A stretch of DNA of 64,000 nucleotides, taken from NCBI RefSeq assembly GCF_016862555.1, contig NZ_BONE01000010.1:1-64000 (forward strand). The letters run 5' to 3'. This document shows, in pieces, positions 43,125 through 54,430 of this stretch. Position 1 is the stretch's first letter; every line of letters begins with the position of its first letter. The position numbers were made by a program, and so were the translations under genes. Below the pieces are notes generated by a model. It ran no database searches. It was not told where the DNA came from and saw only the letters and a program-made list of their open reading frames with translations. The stretch comes from Asanoa siamensis. Lineage in GTDB: Bacteria > Actinomycetota > Actinomycetes > Mycobacteriales > Micromonosporaceae.

Positions 43125-44576
43125 GTGGCTACGTTCGTTGACCGGGTCGTCCTGCATCTGCGGGCCGGCGACGGCGGGCACGGCTGCGTGTCGATCCATC
43201 GCGAGAAGTTCAAGCCGCTCGGCGGGCCCGACGGCGGCAACGGCGGGCACGGCGGCAGCGTGTCGTTCACCGTCGACCCGCAGGTGCACACGCTGCTCGA
43301 CTTCCACTTCCGGCCGCACGTGAAGGCCTCGAACGGCGCGGGCGGCGCGGGCTCCAACCGCGACGGCGCCACGGGCGGCGACCTGGTCCTGCGCGTGCCG
43401 GACGGCACCGTGGTGCTGACCACCGACGGCGAGGTGCTGGCCGACCTGGTCGGCGCGGGTACGACCATCGAGGTGGCCCGCGGCGGCCGCGGTGGCCGGG
43501 GCAACGCCTCGCTGGCCAACTCGCGCCGCAAGGCCCCCGGCTTCGCGGAGCTGGGTGAGCCGGGGGAGCGGCTCGACGTCGTGCTCGAGCTGAAGAGCGT
43601 CGCCGACGTCGGGCTCGTCGGTTTCCCGTCGGCCGGCAAGTCGTCGCTGATCTCGGTGCTCTCCGCCGCGAAGCCGAAGATCGCCGACTACCCGTTCACG
43701 ACGCTGGTGCCGAACCTCGGTGTCGTGCGGCTCGACGACCACACGTTCACGATCGCCGACGTGCCGGGGCTGATCCCGGGCGCGGCGACCGGCAAGGGGC
43801 TCGGGCTCGAGTTCCTCCGGCACATCGAGCGCACCGCCGTGCTGGTGCACGTCGTCGACGCGGCCACGATGGAGCCCGGGCGCGACCCGGTCTCCGACAT
43901 CGACGCGATCGAGGCGGAGCTGGCCGCGTACGGCGGTCTCGAGGACCGGCCGCGGCTCGTCGCCATCAACAAGATCGACGTGCCGGACGGGCGGGACCTC
44001 GCCGAGATCGTCCGGCCGGATCTCGAGGAGCGCGGCTTCCAGGTGTATGAGGTCAGCGCGGCGACCCGGGAGGGGCTGCGCGAGCTGACCTACGCGATGG
44101 CCGAGCTGGTCGCGTCGAAGCGGGCCACGGCGCCCGAGGCCGAGGCGACGCGGATCATCCTGCGGCCGCGCGCGGTCGACGACGCGGGCTTCACCGTCGA
44201 GTTCGACGAGGTCGACGAGGCGTTCGTGGTGAAGGGCTCGCAGCCGGAGCGTTGGGTCCGGCAGACGAACTTCGACAACGACGAGGCGGTCGGCTACCTC
44301 TCCGACCGGCTCAACCGGCTCGGGGTCGAGGACCAGCTCGCCAAGGCCGGCGCGGTGCAGGGCAGCCTGGTACGGATCGGCGACCGCGAGTTCGACTGGG
44401 AGCCGACCCTCGGTGCGGGCATCGACCCGACCGCCGGCCTGCGCGGCACCGACGCGCGGATCACCGAACGGCCGACCCGGGCCCGGGCCTCGGAGCGGCT
44501 CGCGGCCCGCAAGGCGCGCCGCCAGCCGACCCCTGACCTGCCGGAGTACGGCACCGACTTCGACGACGAGTCGTAA
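43125..44576 (+). CDS. obgE: GTPase Obg/CgtA
   Basis: 483 residues, starting with GTG. Gly-rich Obg fold ([31 protein letters not shown]), G domain with P-loop GFPSAGKS, switch [14 protein letters not shown] and NKID, then the actinobacterial OCT domain ([22 protein letters not shown]) and a basic tail. Acts in 50S assembly and stringent signalling. 187 bp behind rpmA. Confidence 0.97.
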   Translation: MATFVDRVVLHLRAGDGGHGCVSIHREKFKPLGGPDGGNGGHGGSVSFTVDPQVHTLLDFHFRPHVKASNGAGGAGSNRDGATGGDLVLRVPDGTVVLTTDGEVLADLVGAGTTIEVARGGRGGRGNASLANSRRKAPGFAELGEPGERLDVVLELKSVADVGLVGFPSAGKSSLISVLSAAKPKIADYPFTTLVPNLGVVRLDDHTFTIADVPGLIPGAATGKGLGLEFLRHIERTAVLVHVVDAATMEPGRDPVSDIDAIEAELAAYGGLEDRPRLVAINKIDVPDGRDLAEIVRPDLEERGFQVYEVSAATREGLRELTYAMAELVASKRATAPEAEATRIILRPRAVDDAGFTVEFDEVDEAFVVKGSQPERWVRQTNFDNDEAVGYLSDRLNRLGVEDQLAKAGAVQGSLVRIGDREFDWEPTLGAGIDPTAGLRGTDARITERPTRARASERLAARKARRQPTPDLPEYGTDFDDES

Positions 44577-44598
44577 CAGGCGCGAAACGGGACCTCGT

Positions 44599-44604
44599 TA
44601 GGTT
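44599..44604 (+). promoter_or_regulatory. -10 box TAGGTT before the GNAT gene
   Basis: TAGGTT, 6 nt before GTG 44611; leaderless type. Confidence 0.45.
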
Positions 44605-44610
44605 CGGCCG

Positions 44611-45072
44611 GTGAGAGTGGAGAACCGGCTGGGCGACGAGCCCGACCTGGTCGCGCTGGTCGCCGCCCAACAGGCTGAGCTGCGCGCGGCCGAGGCGGCG
44701 AGCGAGGCGATCGACGGGTCCTTCCCGTTGCACGACGACATCCGCTACCTGGTGCTGCTGGTCGACGACGAGGTCGTCGCGTGCGGTGCGCTGCAGGCGC
44801 TCGACGGGTCGGCGGTCGAGATCAAGCGCATGTACGTGCGACCGGACCGGCGCGGCGACGGCTTCGGCCGGGCGATGCTCGCGGTGCTCGAGGACCGGGC
44901 GGCCGCGGACGGCTTCACGGTCGCCCGGCTGGAGACGGGCAGCTACCTGCCGGCGGCGCTGGGCCTGTACCGCAAGGCGGGCTACCGCCCGATCCCTACC
45001 TACGGCGAGTACGTCACCAATCCTTACAGCCGCTGCTTCGAGAAAGCGCTCAAGGCACCGGCACCCGCCTGA
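44611..45072 (+). CDS. GNAT acetyltransferase
   Basis: 153 residues. Motif A VRPDRRGDGFGRAMLAVLED and C-terminal YRKAGYRPIPTYGEY typical of GNAT proteins acting on small molecules or amino-acid derivatives. Substrate unknown. Confidence 0.88.
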   Translation: MRVENRLGDEPDLVALVAAQQAELRAAEAASEAIDGSFPLHDDIRYLVLLVDDEVVACGALQALDGSAVEIKRMYVRPDRRGDGFGRAMLAVLEDRAAADGFTVARLETGSYLPAALGLYRKAGYRPIPTYGEYVTNPYSRCFEKALKAPAPA

Positions 45073-45135
45073 CGGCGGCTCGCTCCGCCGTGCGCGGTCC
45101 GTGCGCCGGCGAGCGGCGTCCGTCCCGGGGCGAGG

Positions 45136-46791
45136 TCAGGCCTGGGCCGGTGCCTCGGCCGGGTGGGGGTCCGTGGGTGGCTCGGCCGTCGCTGGGCGGT
45201 TGCGGACGAGCAGGCAGCTCACCGCCGCGATCGCCAGGACGGCCAAGGGTAGGAGGAGCGTCGCCTTCATCGCCGACGTGAAGCCCTCGTGGAACGTGCG
45301 GGTCGCGATCTCGGTCAGCGCCTGGCGATATTGCTCGGGCACGCCCGCCGGTAGCGCCGCGCCTGACTGGCCCGTGCCGATGTGCAGGCTGTCGCCCGTC
45401 GCGCCGGCGACCGCGTCGACGAACGGCTGCCGGACCTCCGGTGGCAGGTCGGCCGAGTTTGCCCGCGCCGCCGCCGTGAGCTTGACCGTGAGCTGCGCCT
45501 GCAGCAGCGCGCCCACCGCCGCCGAACCGATCACCGCGCCGAGTTGCCGCGTGGTGTTGATCAGCCCGGACGCCGCGCCCGCCTGCCGCGGTGGCACGTT
45601 GCGCATCGCGATCGTCTGCAGTGGAGCGAACACGAACCCGAGCCCGGCGCCCGCGATCAGCAGCCCGGGTAGCAGCCCCCACTGCCCGGTGCCCACCTCG
45701 GCCAGCGCGACCACCGTCGCCATGCCCGCGCACCACAGCGTCAGCCCGATGGTCAGCACCCACCGGCCGATCGCGCGATCGGCCAGCCGACCGGCGAACG
45801 GCGCGATCACCATCGACATCAGCGACGCCGGCGCGATCGCGAGCCCGGCCTGCAACGCGGTCAGCCCGAGCACCGACTGCAGGTAGATGACCAGTGGTAG
45901 GAACAGCCCGAGCATGCCGAACGAGATCGCCGCGCTGATCCAGCTCATCACCGCGAAGTTGCGGTCCTTGAAGATGGTGAACGGCACGAGCGGCTCGCCG
46001 GCGCGCGTGACGTACTGGTGGACCAGGAAGACCGCGAGCACCAGCACACCGGCGCCGATCACCTCGGTGATCGTGATCGGACCCCAGACCCGGCCCCAAT
46101 CGTGCGGCTCGCCCTCGATCAGGCCGTAGACCAGCAGGAACAACCCGACGGTGGCGAGCGCGGTGCCTGTCCAGTCGAGCCGGTGGCGCCGGTTGAGCCG
46201 TAGGTCCGGCATCACGATCAGCGCGAGCACCACGGTCAGGATGCCGACCGGGACGTTGACGAAGAAGATCCATTCCCAGCCGAAGTCGGTGACCAGGTAG
46301 CCGCCGAGCGTCGGACCCGCGACCGTGGCGATGCCGGCCACCGAGCCCCACACGCCGAACGCGACGCCCCGCTTGTCGGGCGGGAAGAGCACGGTGATCG
46401 TGGACAGTGTCTGCGGCGTGAGCAGCGCGCCGCCGACGCCCTGCACCACGCGGAACAGGATCAGCTGCTCGGGCGTGCTGGCCAGGCCGCAGGCGGCCGA
46501 CGCCACGGTGAACACCACGAGCCCGAGGACGAACAGCCGCTTGGGCCCGAACAAGTCGCCCAGCCGGCCGGCGGTGATCAGCAGGACCGCGTAGACCAGC
46601 ACGTACGCGTTGACGATCCAGAGGATCTGGTCGAGCGACGCGTCGAGGCTCGTGCTCATGTCCGGGATCGCGATGTTCACGATCGTCGTATCGAGCAGGA
46701 TCATGAAGAAGCCCAGGCAGAGCGTGGCGAGGACCAACCAGGGGTTGGCTTCCTGGCGCCCGGAGGCGGGAGCGGTCGGTGCGGTCATCAC
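45136..46791 (-). CDS. DHA2-family (EmrB/QacA) drug efflux MFS transporter
   Basis: 551 residues, 14 TM helices. Motifs GRLGDLFGPKRLFVLGLVVF (motif A) and VGGALLTPQTLSTI (motif C region), and LDTTIVNIAIPDM near the N-terminus, are typical of DHA2 proton-drug antiporters. No linked regulator in the immediate neighbourhood; drug range not predictable. Confidence 0.93.
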   Translation of the reverse strand: MMTAPTAPASGRQEANPWLVLATLCLGFFMILLDTTIVNIAIPDMSTSLDASLDQILWIVNAYVLVYAVLLITAGRLGDLFGPKRLFVLGLVVFTVASAACGLASTPEQLILFRVVQGVGGALLTPQTLSTITVLFPPDKRGVAFGVWGSVAGIATVAGPTLGGYLVTDFGWEWIFFVNVPVGILTVVLALIVMPDLRLNRRHRLDWTGTALATVGLFLLVYGLIEGEPHDWGRVWGPITITEVIGAGVLVLAVFLVHQYVTRAGEPLVPFTIFKDRNFAVMSWISAAISFGMLGLFLPLVIYLQSVLGLTALQAGLAIAPASLMSMVIAPFAGRLADRAIGRWVLTIGLTLWCAGMATVVALAEVGTGQWGLLPGLLIAGAGLGFVFAPLQTIAMRNVPPRQAGAASGLINTTRQLGAVIGSAAVGALLQAQLTVKLTAAARANSADLPPEVRQPFVDAVAGATGDSLHIGTGQSGAALPAGVPEQYRQALTEIATRTFHEGFTSAMKATLLLPLAVLAIAAVSCLLVRNRPATAEPPTDPHPAEAPAQA

Positions 46792-46847
46792 ACGGTCCTC
46801 TCGGGACGTGAATGGGCGTCCATAGGTCTAACACGCGCGTACGACAG

Positions 46848-47762
46848 TCAGGTCAGCAGGCCGATCGCGCGCTTGACCCGGAAGACGGTCTCCGCCGTGC
46901 GCCCCCGCGCCCGCTCCGCCCCGTCGGCCAGCAGCCGGCGCACGTAACCCGGGTCCCGGGCGAGCGTCGCGTGGCGCGCGCGCACCGGCCGCAGCAGGCC
47001 GAGCACCGCCTCGGCCGTGACGCGCCTGAGCTCGGCGTGCCCCCGCAGGTCCGCCCCGACCGTCGCCGGCGCACCGCCGACGCAGGCCGCCAGGATCTCC
47101 AGCAGGTTGCTGACCCCGGGCCGCGCCGCCGGGTCGTACCCGATGGGTCCGTCCTCTTCGGTCATCGCCTGCTCGATTGTGTGGATGACCAGCTCGGGCG
47201 GGTCGAGCAGGCCGATCACGCCGGGCGACGCCGGGCGGCCCATCTTGACCGTCGGATCGGCCAGATCGAGCACCCGCGCGGCGACCGGCGGCGTGACCAC
47301 CGACGGCAGCACGAACGTGGACCCGTAGCGCCGGTTGAACCGGGACGCGATGTCGCGGGTCAGCGCGACGTGCTGCCGCTGGTCAGCACCGGCCGGCACC
47401 TCCGCCGCGTCGTGCAGCAGGATGTCGGCCGCCTGCGGCCGCGTCCGACCGCGCGATGTCGTGCGTGCCAGCAGATGGTGCAGCTCGGCGTGGTCGGGCA
47501 CCTGGGACTGCGCGTAGAACAGGGTGCGGTCGGGGTCGACGCCGGCGGCCAGCAGCACGGTCGCCTGGCGCAGCGTCGTCTCGCGCACCGTCGCGCGGCC
47601 CGGCACCGGCTGGCCCGGCGCGAGCGCGTGCAGGTCGGCGAGGAACACGGTCGAGTCGGTCGTGTACTGGTCGCGGACCATCGGCTGGATCGCGCTGAGC
47701 AGGTTGCCGAGATGCAGGTCGCCACTCGGCTTGAAGCCGGTGAGCCGGCGGTTCGTGGTCAT
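46848..47762 (-). CDS. Tryptophanyl-tRNA synthetase-like protein lacking key active-site segments
   Basis: 304 residues from ATG 47762, short for TrpRS (about 330-340). Class I HIGH variant DLHLGNLL (about 16-23), QAADILL, DQRQHVALTRDIASRFN and PGVSNLLEIL are well conserved. Two defects: the segment that in TrpRS contains the Trp-binding F-GEL-RMTQFKDK region is missing (LLARTTSRGRTRPQAADILL jumps about 25-30 residues), and KMSKS reads KMGRP. It is therefore probably not a normal TrpRS; a specialised paralogue or a decaying copy are both possible. Expression seems controlled by a Trp leader-peptide attenuator upstream. A standard trpS presumably lies elsewhere. Confidence 0.82.
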   Translation of the reverse strand: MTTNRRLTGFKPSGDLHLGNLLSAIQPMVRDQYTTDSTVFLADLHALAPGQPVPGRATVRETTLRQATVLLAAGVDPDRTLFYAQSQVPDHAELHHLLARTTSRGRTRPQAADILLHDAAEVPAGADQRQHVALTRDIASRFNRRYGSTFVLPSVVTPPVAARVLDLADPTVKMGRPASPGVIGLLDPPELVIHTIEQAMTEEDGPIGYDPAARPGVSNLLEILAACVGGAPATVGADLRGHAELRRVTAEAVLGLLRPVRARHATLARDPGYVRRLLADGAERARGRTAETVFRVKRAIGLLT

Positions 47763-47812
47763 GGCTGCCTCCGATGTGCGAGGAGCCGCGCGGTGCCAGG
47801 GGTCGAATGTGG

Positions 47813-47868
47813 ACGGCCACCCGGACTCGGGCGGCCGTTGACGTGGGCACGCGGATGCGGGGCCGCCC
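47813..47868 (-). promoter_or_regulatory. Attenuator with mutually exclusive hairpins
   Basis: Strand 1 GGGCGGCC (47868-47861) can pair with strand 2 GGCCGCCC (47836-47829), while strand 2, extended as ACGGCCGCCC (47838-47829), can instead pair with strand 3 GGGTGGCCGT (47822-47813). Strand 1 starts 1 nt after the leader stop codon, so a ribosome stalled at the Trp codons or released at the stop would decide the fold. Confidence 0.65.
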
Positions 47869-47869
47869 T

Positions 47870-47908
47870 CTAGGGCGACCACCAGCCGAGGAAGCTCAGC
47901 GTCCGCAT
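47870..47908 (-). CDS. Trp leader peptide MRTLSFLGWWSP
   Basis: Twelve codons plus TAG. Two adjacent TGG codons near the end are the hallmark of ribosome-mediated attenuation in response to charged tRNA-Trp. It precedes the attenuator and the TrpRS-like gene. A TAGCGT -10 box 7 nt before its ATG suggests it is translated from the very 5' end of the RNA. Confidence 0.72.
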   Translation of the reverse strand: MRTLSFLGWWSP

Positions 47909-47915
47909 CCGACAA

Positions 47916-47940
47916 ACGCTAGCAGCCGGTACGCGTACCG
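47916..47940 (-). promoter_or_regulatory. Promoter and palindrome of the TrpRS-like transcript
   Basis: Minus-strand TAGCGT (47921-47916) as -10 box and, 5 bp upstream, the perfect 14-bp palindrome CGGTACGCGTACCG (47927-47940), possibly an operator over the spacer/-35 region. Confidence 0.5.
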
Positions 47941-48056
47941 CGATAGGTCGAAACCGGCGTCGCTGGCCCCCTCCGCTGGCTCCTCCCGGCGCGCGGGACG
48001 GCGGCGAGACTCGGTCGCGAACGGGTGCACGGGGCGCCCGGGCGGGGGAGGCGGCG

Positions 48057-48578
48057 ATGCGAGTCCACCACTTCCTACTGGTCGTCGACCGGGCGCCCGG
48101 TCTCAACCACCATCGCGGCCTGGCGGTGCTACCGGCGCCGCCGCGGTTGGAGACGGGTGCCGACGGCACGCACCGGCTGGCCTTCGACCGTCCGGCGGCC
48201 GCGCTGGCCGACGCGATCGCGGCCGCGATCCAACAGGTCGAGAATCGGACAGACCTTCATGTCGTACGCGTGGCCGACCGCGACTGGCTCACCCTGGCCG
48301 AGATCGCGGCGCGGATCGGCCGCTCGCGCGAGATCGTCCGGCTGTGGGCGGTCGGCCGGCGCGGGCCGGGCGGCTTCCCGGCACCGCTCGAGCCCGACCA
48401 GGACACCAGCTACTACAGCTGGGCGCAGGTGTCACCCTGGCTGCGGGAGCGGATGGGCTACGACCTGCCCGACGACGAGCCGATCCTGGCGGCGACCAAC
48501 CTGGCGCTGCAGTTGCGGGCGCTGGTGCCGCGGATCCGGCACATGCAACTCATCCGCGACCTGCTGGCGGCGGCATGA
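48057..48578 (+). CDS. Hypothetical HTH-containing protein
   Basis: 173 residues. A helix-turn-helix-like segment WLTLAEIAARIGRSREIVRLWAVG followed by GRRGPGGFPAPLEP recalls the MerR/excisionase wing pattern (about residues 80-110). N-terminal half has no known motif. Probably a small DNA-binding protein; targets unknown. Confidence 0.65.
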   Translation: MRVHHFLLVVDRAPGLNHHRGLAVLPAPPRLETGADGTHRLAFDRPAAALADAIAAAIQQVENRTDLHVVRVADRDWLTLAEIAARIGRSREIVRLWAVGRRGPGGFPAPLEPDQDTSYYSWAQVSPWLRERMGYDLPDDEPILAATNLALQLRALVPRIRHMQLIRDLLAAA

Positions 48579-48612
48579 CCGGGCGGTGGCCAGGCGCGTC
48601 GGTGCGGCCGGG

Positions 48613-48834
48613 TCAGGCGAGGTCGAACTCGCCGTCCCGGGCGCCGGCCACGAACGCGTCCCACTCGGCCTGCGTGAAGACCAGCACCGGGCCCTGCGGG
48701 TCGGCCGAGTTGCGCAACCCGATGAGGTCGTCGACGAACGCGACCTCGACCGACCCGTTGTCGGCGGGAACGTCGCCGACCCGCTGCCATTCGGCCCGCG
48801 CCAGGTCGAAATCTCCCTTGGGATGGTGTGCCAT
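48613..48834 (-). CDS. DUF397 domain protein
   Basis: 73 residues. WQRVGDVPADNGSVEVAFVDD, GLRNSADPQGPVLVFTQAEWDAFV match DUF397, a short actinobacterial family normally encoded next to an XRE-type regulator with which it forms a control pair. No such XRE gene is adjacent here; the HTH gene at 48057 faces it convergently. Confidence 0.88.
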   Translation of the reverse strand: MAHHPKGDFDLARAEWQRVGDVPADNGSVEVAFVDDLIGLRNSADPQGPVLVFTQAEWDAFVAGARDGEFDLA

Positions 48835-48936
48835 CTCGCTGCTCCTCGGATGCTCGGGCCGCGGGGGCGGACCGTCAGGCTATACCGCATTCGGGGCGGG
48901 TCGCCCCACCCGCGCACGTTCGTGCACGATAGGCGG

Positions 48937-51405
<2,469 letters not shown>

Positions 51406-51411
51406 CGGGCT

Positions 51412-51417
51412 TACGAT
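51412..51417 (+). promoter_or_regulatory. -10 box TACGAT before nadD
   Basis: TACGAT, 6 nt before ATG 51424; favours that ATG over the GTG at 51421. Confidence 0.45.
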
Positions 51418-51423
51418 CCGGTG

Positions 51424-52029
51424 ATGAGCGACGATCTAGGCGGGGTTCGCCGGGTTGGGATCATGGGCGGCACGTTCGACCCGATTCACCACGGTCACCT
51501 GGTCGCGGCCAGCGAGGTGGCCGACAACTACGCCCTGGACGAGGTCGTCTTCGTACCCACGGGCCAGCCGTGGCAGAAGGAGAGCACGGCGGTGTCCCCG
51601 GCGGAGGACCGCTACCTGATGACCGTGATCGCGACGGCGTCGAACCCGCGGTTCCACGTCAGCCGCGTCGACATCGACCGCGACGGCCCCACCTACACCG
51701 TCGACACCTTGCGCGACATCCGTGCCATGTACGGCACGAAGACGCAGCTCTTCTTCATCACGGGCGCGGACGCCCTGGCGCGGATCCTGTCGTGGAAAGA
51801 CACCGATCAGATGTTCGAGCTCGCCCATTTCGTCGCCGTCACCCGCCCCGGATTCACCCTGAGTAACGACCACCTGCCCGAGGACGCGGTCTCGATGATC
51901 CAGGTCCCGGCGATGGCGATCTCGTCGACGGACTGCCGACAGCGGGTCGCGGCGGGGAAACCGGTCTGGTACCTGGTGCCCGACGGCGTCGTCCAGTACA
52001 TCGCGAAGCGTCACCTGTACCGTGCGTGA
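51424..52029 (+). CDS. nadD: Nicotinate-nucleotide adenylyltransferase
   Basis: 201 residues. [15 protein letters not shown] (nucleotidyltransferase HxGH motif), [14 protein letters not shown] and [13 protein letters not shown] (ISSTxIR-like) are diagnostic. Converts nicotinate mononucleotide to deamido-NAD. Followed by rsfS, a common gene order. Confidence 0.96.
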   Translation: MSDDLGGVRRVGIMGGTFDPIHHGHLVAASEVADNYALDEVVFVPTGQPWQKESTAVSPAEDRYLMTVIATASNPRFHVSRVDIDRDGPTYTVDTLRDIRAMYGTKTQLFFITGADALARILSWKDTDQMFELAHFVAVTRPGFTLSNDHLPEDAVSMIQVPAMAISSTDCRQRVAAGKPVWYLVPDGVVQYIAKRHLYRA

Positions 52030-52107
52030 ACTCCTGTCCGCTGACCACGGCCGATCGCGCGGCGTGTGAGAGGCTTGGAGGGAAATGCCGTCGACCAGAG
52101 GAGCACG

Positions 52108-52533
52108 GTGACCGCTTCCGACCGCACGCGCGAGCTGGCGCTCGCCGCCGCGCAGGCCGCAGCCGACAAGAAGGCGCAAGACATCGTCATCATCGACGTC
52201 GCCGACCAGTTGGTGATCACAGATGCCTTCCTGATCGCCTCCGCGCCCAACGAGCGGCAGGTCCTCGCCATCGTCGACGCGATCGAGGAGCGGCTGCTCA
52301 CCCTGCCCGAGAAGGCCAAGCCCGTCCGCCGCGAGGGTGAGCGGGCAGGTCGCTGGGTGCTGCTCGACTACGTCGACCTGGTGGTGCACGTCCAGCACAG
52401 CGAGGAGCGGGAGTTCTACTCGCTCGACCGGCTGTGGAAGGACTGCCCGACCATCCCGTTCGTGGACCGCGACCTGGTCCCGGCGACCGCTGACGCCTCC
52501 ACCCCGGGTGGCGAGGCGAGCCCGGCCGAATGA
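52108..52533 (+). CDS. rsfS: Ribosome silencing factor RsfS
   Basis: 141 residues from GTG 52108 with AGAGGAG (52097-52103). DKKAQDIVIIDVADQLVITDAFLIAS and WVLLDYVDLVVHVQHSEEREFYSLDRLW are diagnostic. Binds L14 (uL14) and blocks subunit joining during starvation. Overlaps the following gene by 4 bp. Confidence 0.95.
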   Translation: MTASDRTRELALAAAQAAADKKAQDIVIIDVADQLVITDAFLIASAPNERQVLAIVDAIEERLLTLPEKAKPVRREGERAGRWVLLDYVDLVVHVQHSEEREFYSLDRLWKDCPTIPFVDRDLVPATADASTPGGEASPAE

Positions 52534-53153
52534 CCAGACTGCTCGTCTGGCGGCACGGCAACACCGACTACAACGCGGGCGGCCGCGTACAGGGCCAGAC
52601 CGACGCGCCCCTGAACGCCCGGGGCCGCGACCAGGCCGCCGCCGGCGCCGCGTTGCTCGCCTCCCTGAAGCCTGACGTGCTGGTCAGCAGCGACCTGTCC
52701 CGCGCCCACGACACGGCCTCGGCGTTGGCGGCCCTGACCGGCCTGTCGATCAAGTCGGACGCGCGCCTACGCGAACGCCACTTCGGCGAGTGGCAGGGCG
52801 AACTGCTGACGGACATCGAGGCCCGGTATCCCGCGGAGTACGCCCGCTGGCGCGCCGGCGACCCATCGCCCGGCTCGGGCATCGAGAGCCTGGACGACCT
52901 CGCGAAGCGGATGCTGGCGGCCCTCCAGGACGCGGCCACCCTGGCCCCGGGTGGCACCGTGGTGGTGACCACCCATGGTGGCGCGGCCCGGCAGGGGTGC
53001 GGCGCGCTGCTGGGCTGGCCCAACGAGGCGATCCGGACGCTGGGGTCGCTGCACAACTGCCACTGGACGGAACTCCGCGACCGCACCAAGCGCACGGGGG
53101 GCACGGGCTGGCAGCTGATGGCCCACAACGTGGGTGTGATCGGCGAGCACTGA
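52530..53153 (+). CDS. Histidine phosphatase (phosphoglycerate-mutase-like)
   Basis: 207 residues. RHGNTDYNAGGRVQGQTDAPLN (catalytic RHG), ERHFGEWQG, and VVTTHGGAARQG. Position after nadD-rsfS matches the actinobacterial gene for glucosyl-3-phosphoglycerate phosphatase or a related broad phosphatase; substrate not proven. ATGA overlap with rsfS. Confidence 0.9.
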   Translation: MTRLLVWRHGNTDYNAGGRVQGQTDAPLNARGRDQAAAGAALLASLKPDVLVSSDLSRAHDTASALAALTGLSIKSDARLRERHFGEWQGELLTDIEARYPAEYARWRAGDPSPGSGIESLDDLAKRMLAALQDAATLAPGGTVVVTTHGGAARQGCGALLGWPNEAIRTLGSLHNCHWTELRDRTKRTGGTGWQLMAHNVGVIGEH

Positions 53154-53394
53154 ACCGCGCTGATCGCCTGCGGCGCGTCTTCGTGTCCGCGCTGCGCCTT
53201 CCGCGGGCCGCGCCCGCGGCCTCCCGCGTCCGCGGCCTCCCGCGTCCGCGCTCGCCCCGCGCCTCCGTTGCAGGTCCTTCTTGGTGGGTGCGGCCGGTAC
53301 AGGGCATCCCGGGTGATTGAGCTTTGTCGTATTCGTGATCGGTTGCTCGGCGGCCTTCTTTCTCGCATCGGCGGCAGGGGTGGCTGATCTCGGC

Positions 53395-53400
53395 TACCGT
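53395..53400 (+). promoter_or_regulatory. -10 box TACCGT before degV
   Basis: TACCGT, 6 nt before ATG 53407; leaderless type. Confidence 0.5.
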
Positions 53401-53406
53401 GCCCGC

Positions 53407-54249
53407 ATGTCCGTAGCGGTCGTCACCGACTCCACCGCCTACCTGCCACCGTCCGTGGAGGCGGCGCTGACGGTGGTGCCGTTGACCGTCGCGATCAACG
53501 GCGTCGAGGGCTCGGAAGGGGTCGACGTCACCCCTGCCGAGGTAGCCCGCGCGCTCGGCGGCCGCCGGATCTCAGTCACCACCTCCCGTCCATCGCCGGC
53601 CGTGTTCGCGGCCGTCTACCAGCGCCTGCTCGACCAGGGCGCGTCCGCCGTGGTCTCCGTACACCTGTCGGCCCAGCTCTCGGGCACCGTCGACGCCGCC
53701 CGGCTGGCCGCCGCCGAGATCGGCCCGGCGGTAGCTGTCGTCGACGCGAAGTCCACCGGTATGGGTCTCGGCTTTCCCGCGCTGGCCGCGAACGCGGCCG
53801 CCGCCGACGGCGCCGACGCGGAGGCCGTCAGGCTGGCGGCGGTCGCGACCGCGGACCGCACGGCCACCCTGTTCTACGTCGACACCCTGGAGTTCCTCCG
53901 CCGTGGCGGCCGGATCAACGCCGCGTCAGCGCTGCTCGGCACCGCCCTGTCGGTGAAACCGATCCTCAACGTCGTCGACGGCGCCATCGTCGTACGCGAC
54001 AAGGTCCGCACCGCGAGCCGTGGCCTCGCCCGACTCGTCGACCTGGCCGTCGAGTCCGCCGGCGACGCGACCGTCGACGTGGCGGTGCACCACCTCGACG
54101 GCGCGGAGCGCGCCGACCAACTCGCGACGACGCTGAAGGAGCGCCTCGGCGACAGGCTCCGCGACTGTTACGTGACGGAGATCGGCGCCGCCGTGGCCGC
54201 GCACGTCGGCCCCGGCTTGGCTTCCGTGGTCGTACATCGTCGTCCGTAG
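53407..54249 (+). CDS. degV: DegV family fatty-acid-binding protein
   Basis: 280 residues. VAVVTDSTAYLPPSV at the start, STGMGLGFPALAANAA, YVDTLEFLRRGGRINAASALLG are DegV/FakB signatures. Binds a fatty acid, in firmicutes for phosphorylation by FakA; no fakA here. ATG 53407 chosen over upstream codons. Confidence 0.93.
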   Translation: MSVAVVTDSTAYLPPSVEAALTVVPLTVAINGVEGSEGVDVTPAEVARALGGRRISVTTSRPSPAVFAAVYQRLLDQGASAVVSVHLSAQLSGTVDAARLAAAEIGPAVAVVDAKSTGMGLGFPALAANAAAADGADAEAVRLAAVATADRTATLFYVDTLEFLRRGGRINAASALLGTALSVKPILNVVDGAIVVRDKVRTASRGLARLVDLAVESAGDATVDVAVHHLDGAERADQLATTLKERLGDRLRDCYVTEIGAAVAAHVGPGLASVVVHRRP

Positions 54250-54351
54250 CCTCCGCCGCGCGGACGCCTGTCCGTCGGTGTCATGGCTCGCTCCTTCCAC
54301 CTCGCGTTGACCGGGCTCCAGTGTCGAGGAGACTCGCGAGGGTCATTTGAG

Positions 54352-54377
54352 TTATCCACAGGCCGGAGTTATCCACA
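54352..54377 (+). promoter_or_regulatory. Two perfect DnaA boxes upstream of comEA
   Basis: TTATCCACA at 54352-54360 and again at 54369-54377, inside the direct repeat GAGTTATCCACAGGCC-like units spaced 17 bp. They lie 54 bp before comEA. May allow DnaA binding or titration; not an origin, as oriC genes are absent. Confidence 0.6.
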
Positions 54378-54417
54378 GGCCGCGATGAATGGCACACGTC
54401 CGGTGACAGGGCGGCCA

Positions 54418-54423
54418 TAGCGT
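54418..54423 (+). promoter_or_regulatory. -10 box TAGCGT before comEA
   Basis: TAGCGT, 7 nt before GTG 54431; leaderless type. Confidence 0.45.
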
Positions 54424-54430
54424 CGCTCGC

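Noticed and set aside
47813-47908. A T-box in front of the TrpRS-like gene
   Set aside because: No TGGNACCGCG core is present; the Trp-Trp leader peptide explains the leader better.
48613-48834. A toxin-antitoxin-like pair of the DUF397 gene with the HTH gene at 48057
   Set aside because: The genes are convergent and the HTH protein lacks the XRE/DUF5753 layout of true DUF397 partners.
54352-54377. A replication origin
   Set aside because: Only two DnaA boxes, and no dnaA, dnaN, rpmH or parAB genes in the window.
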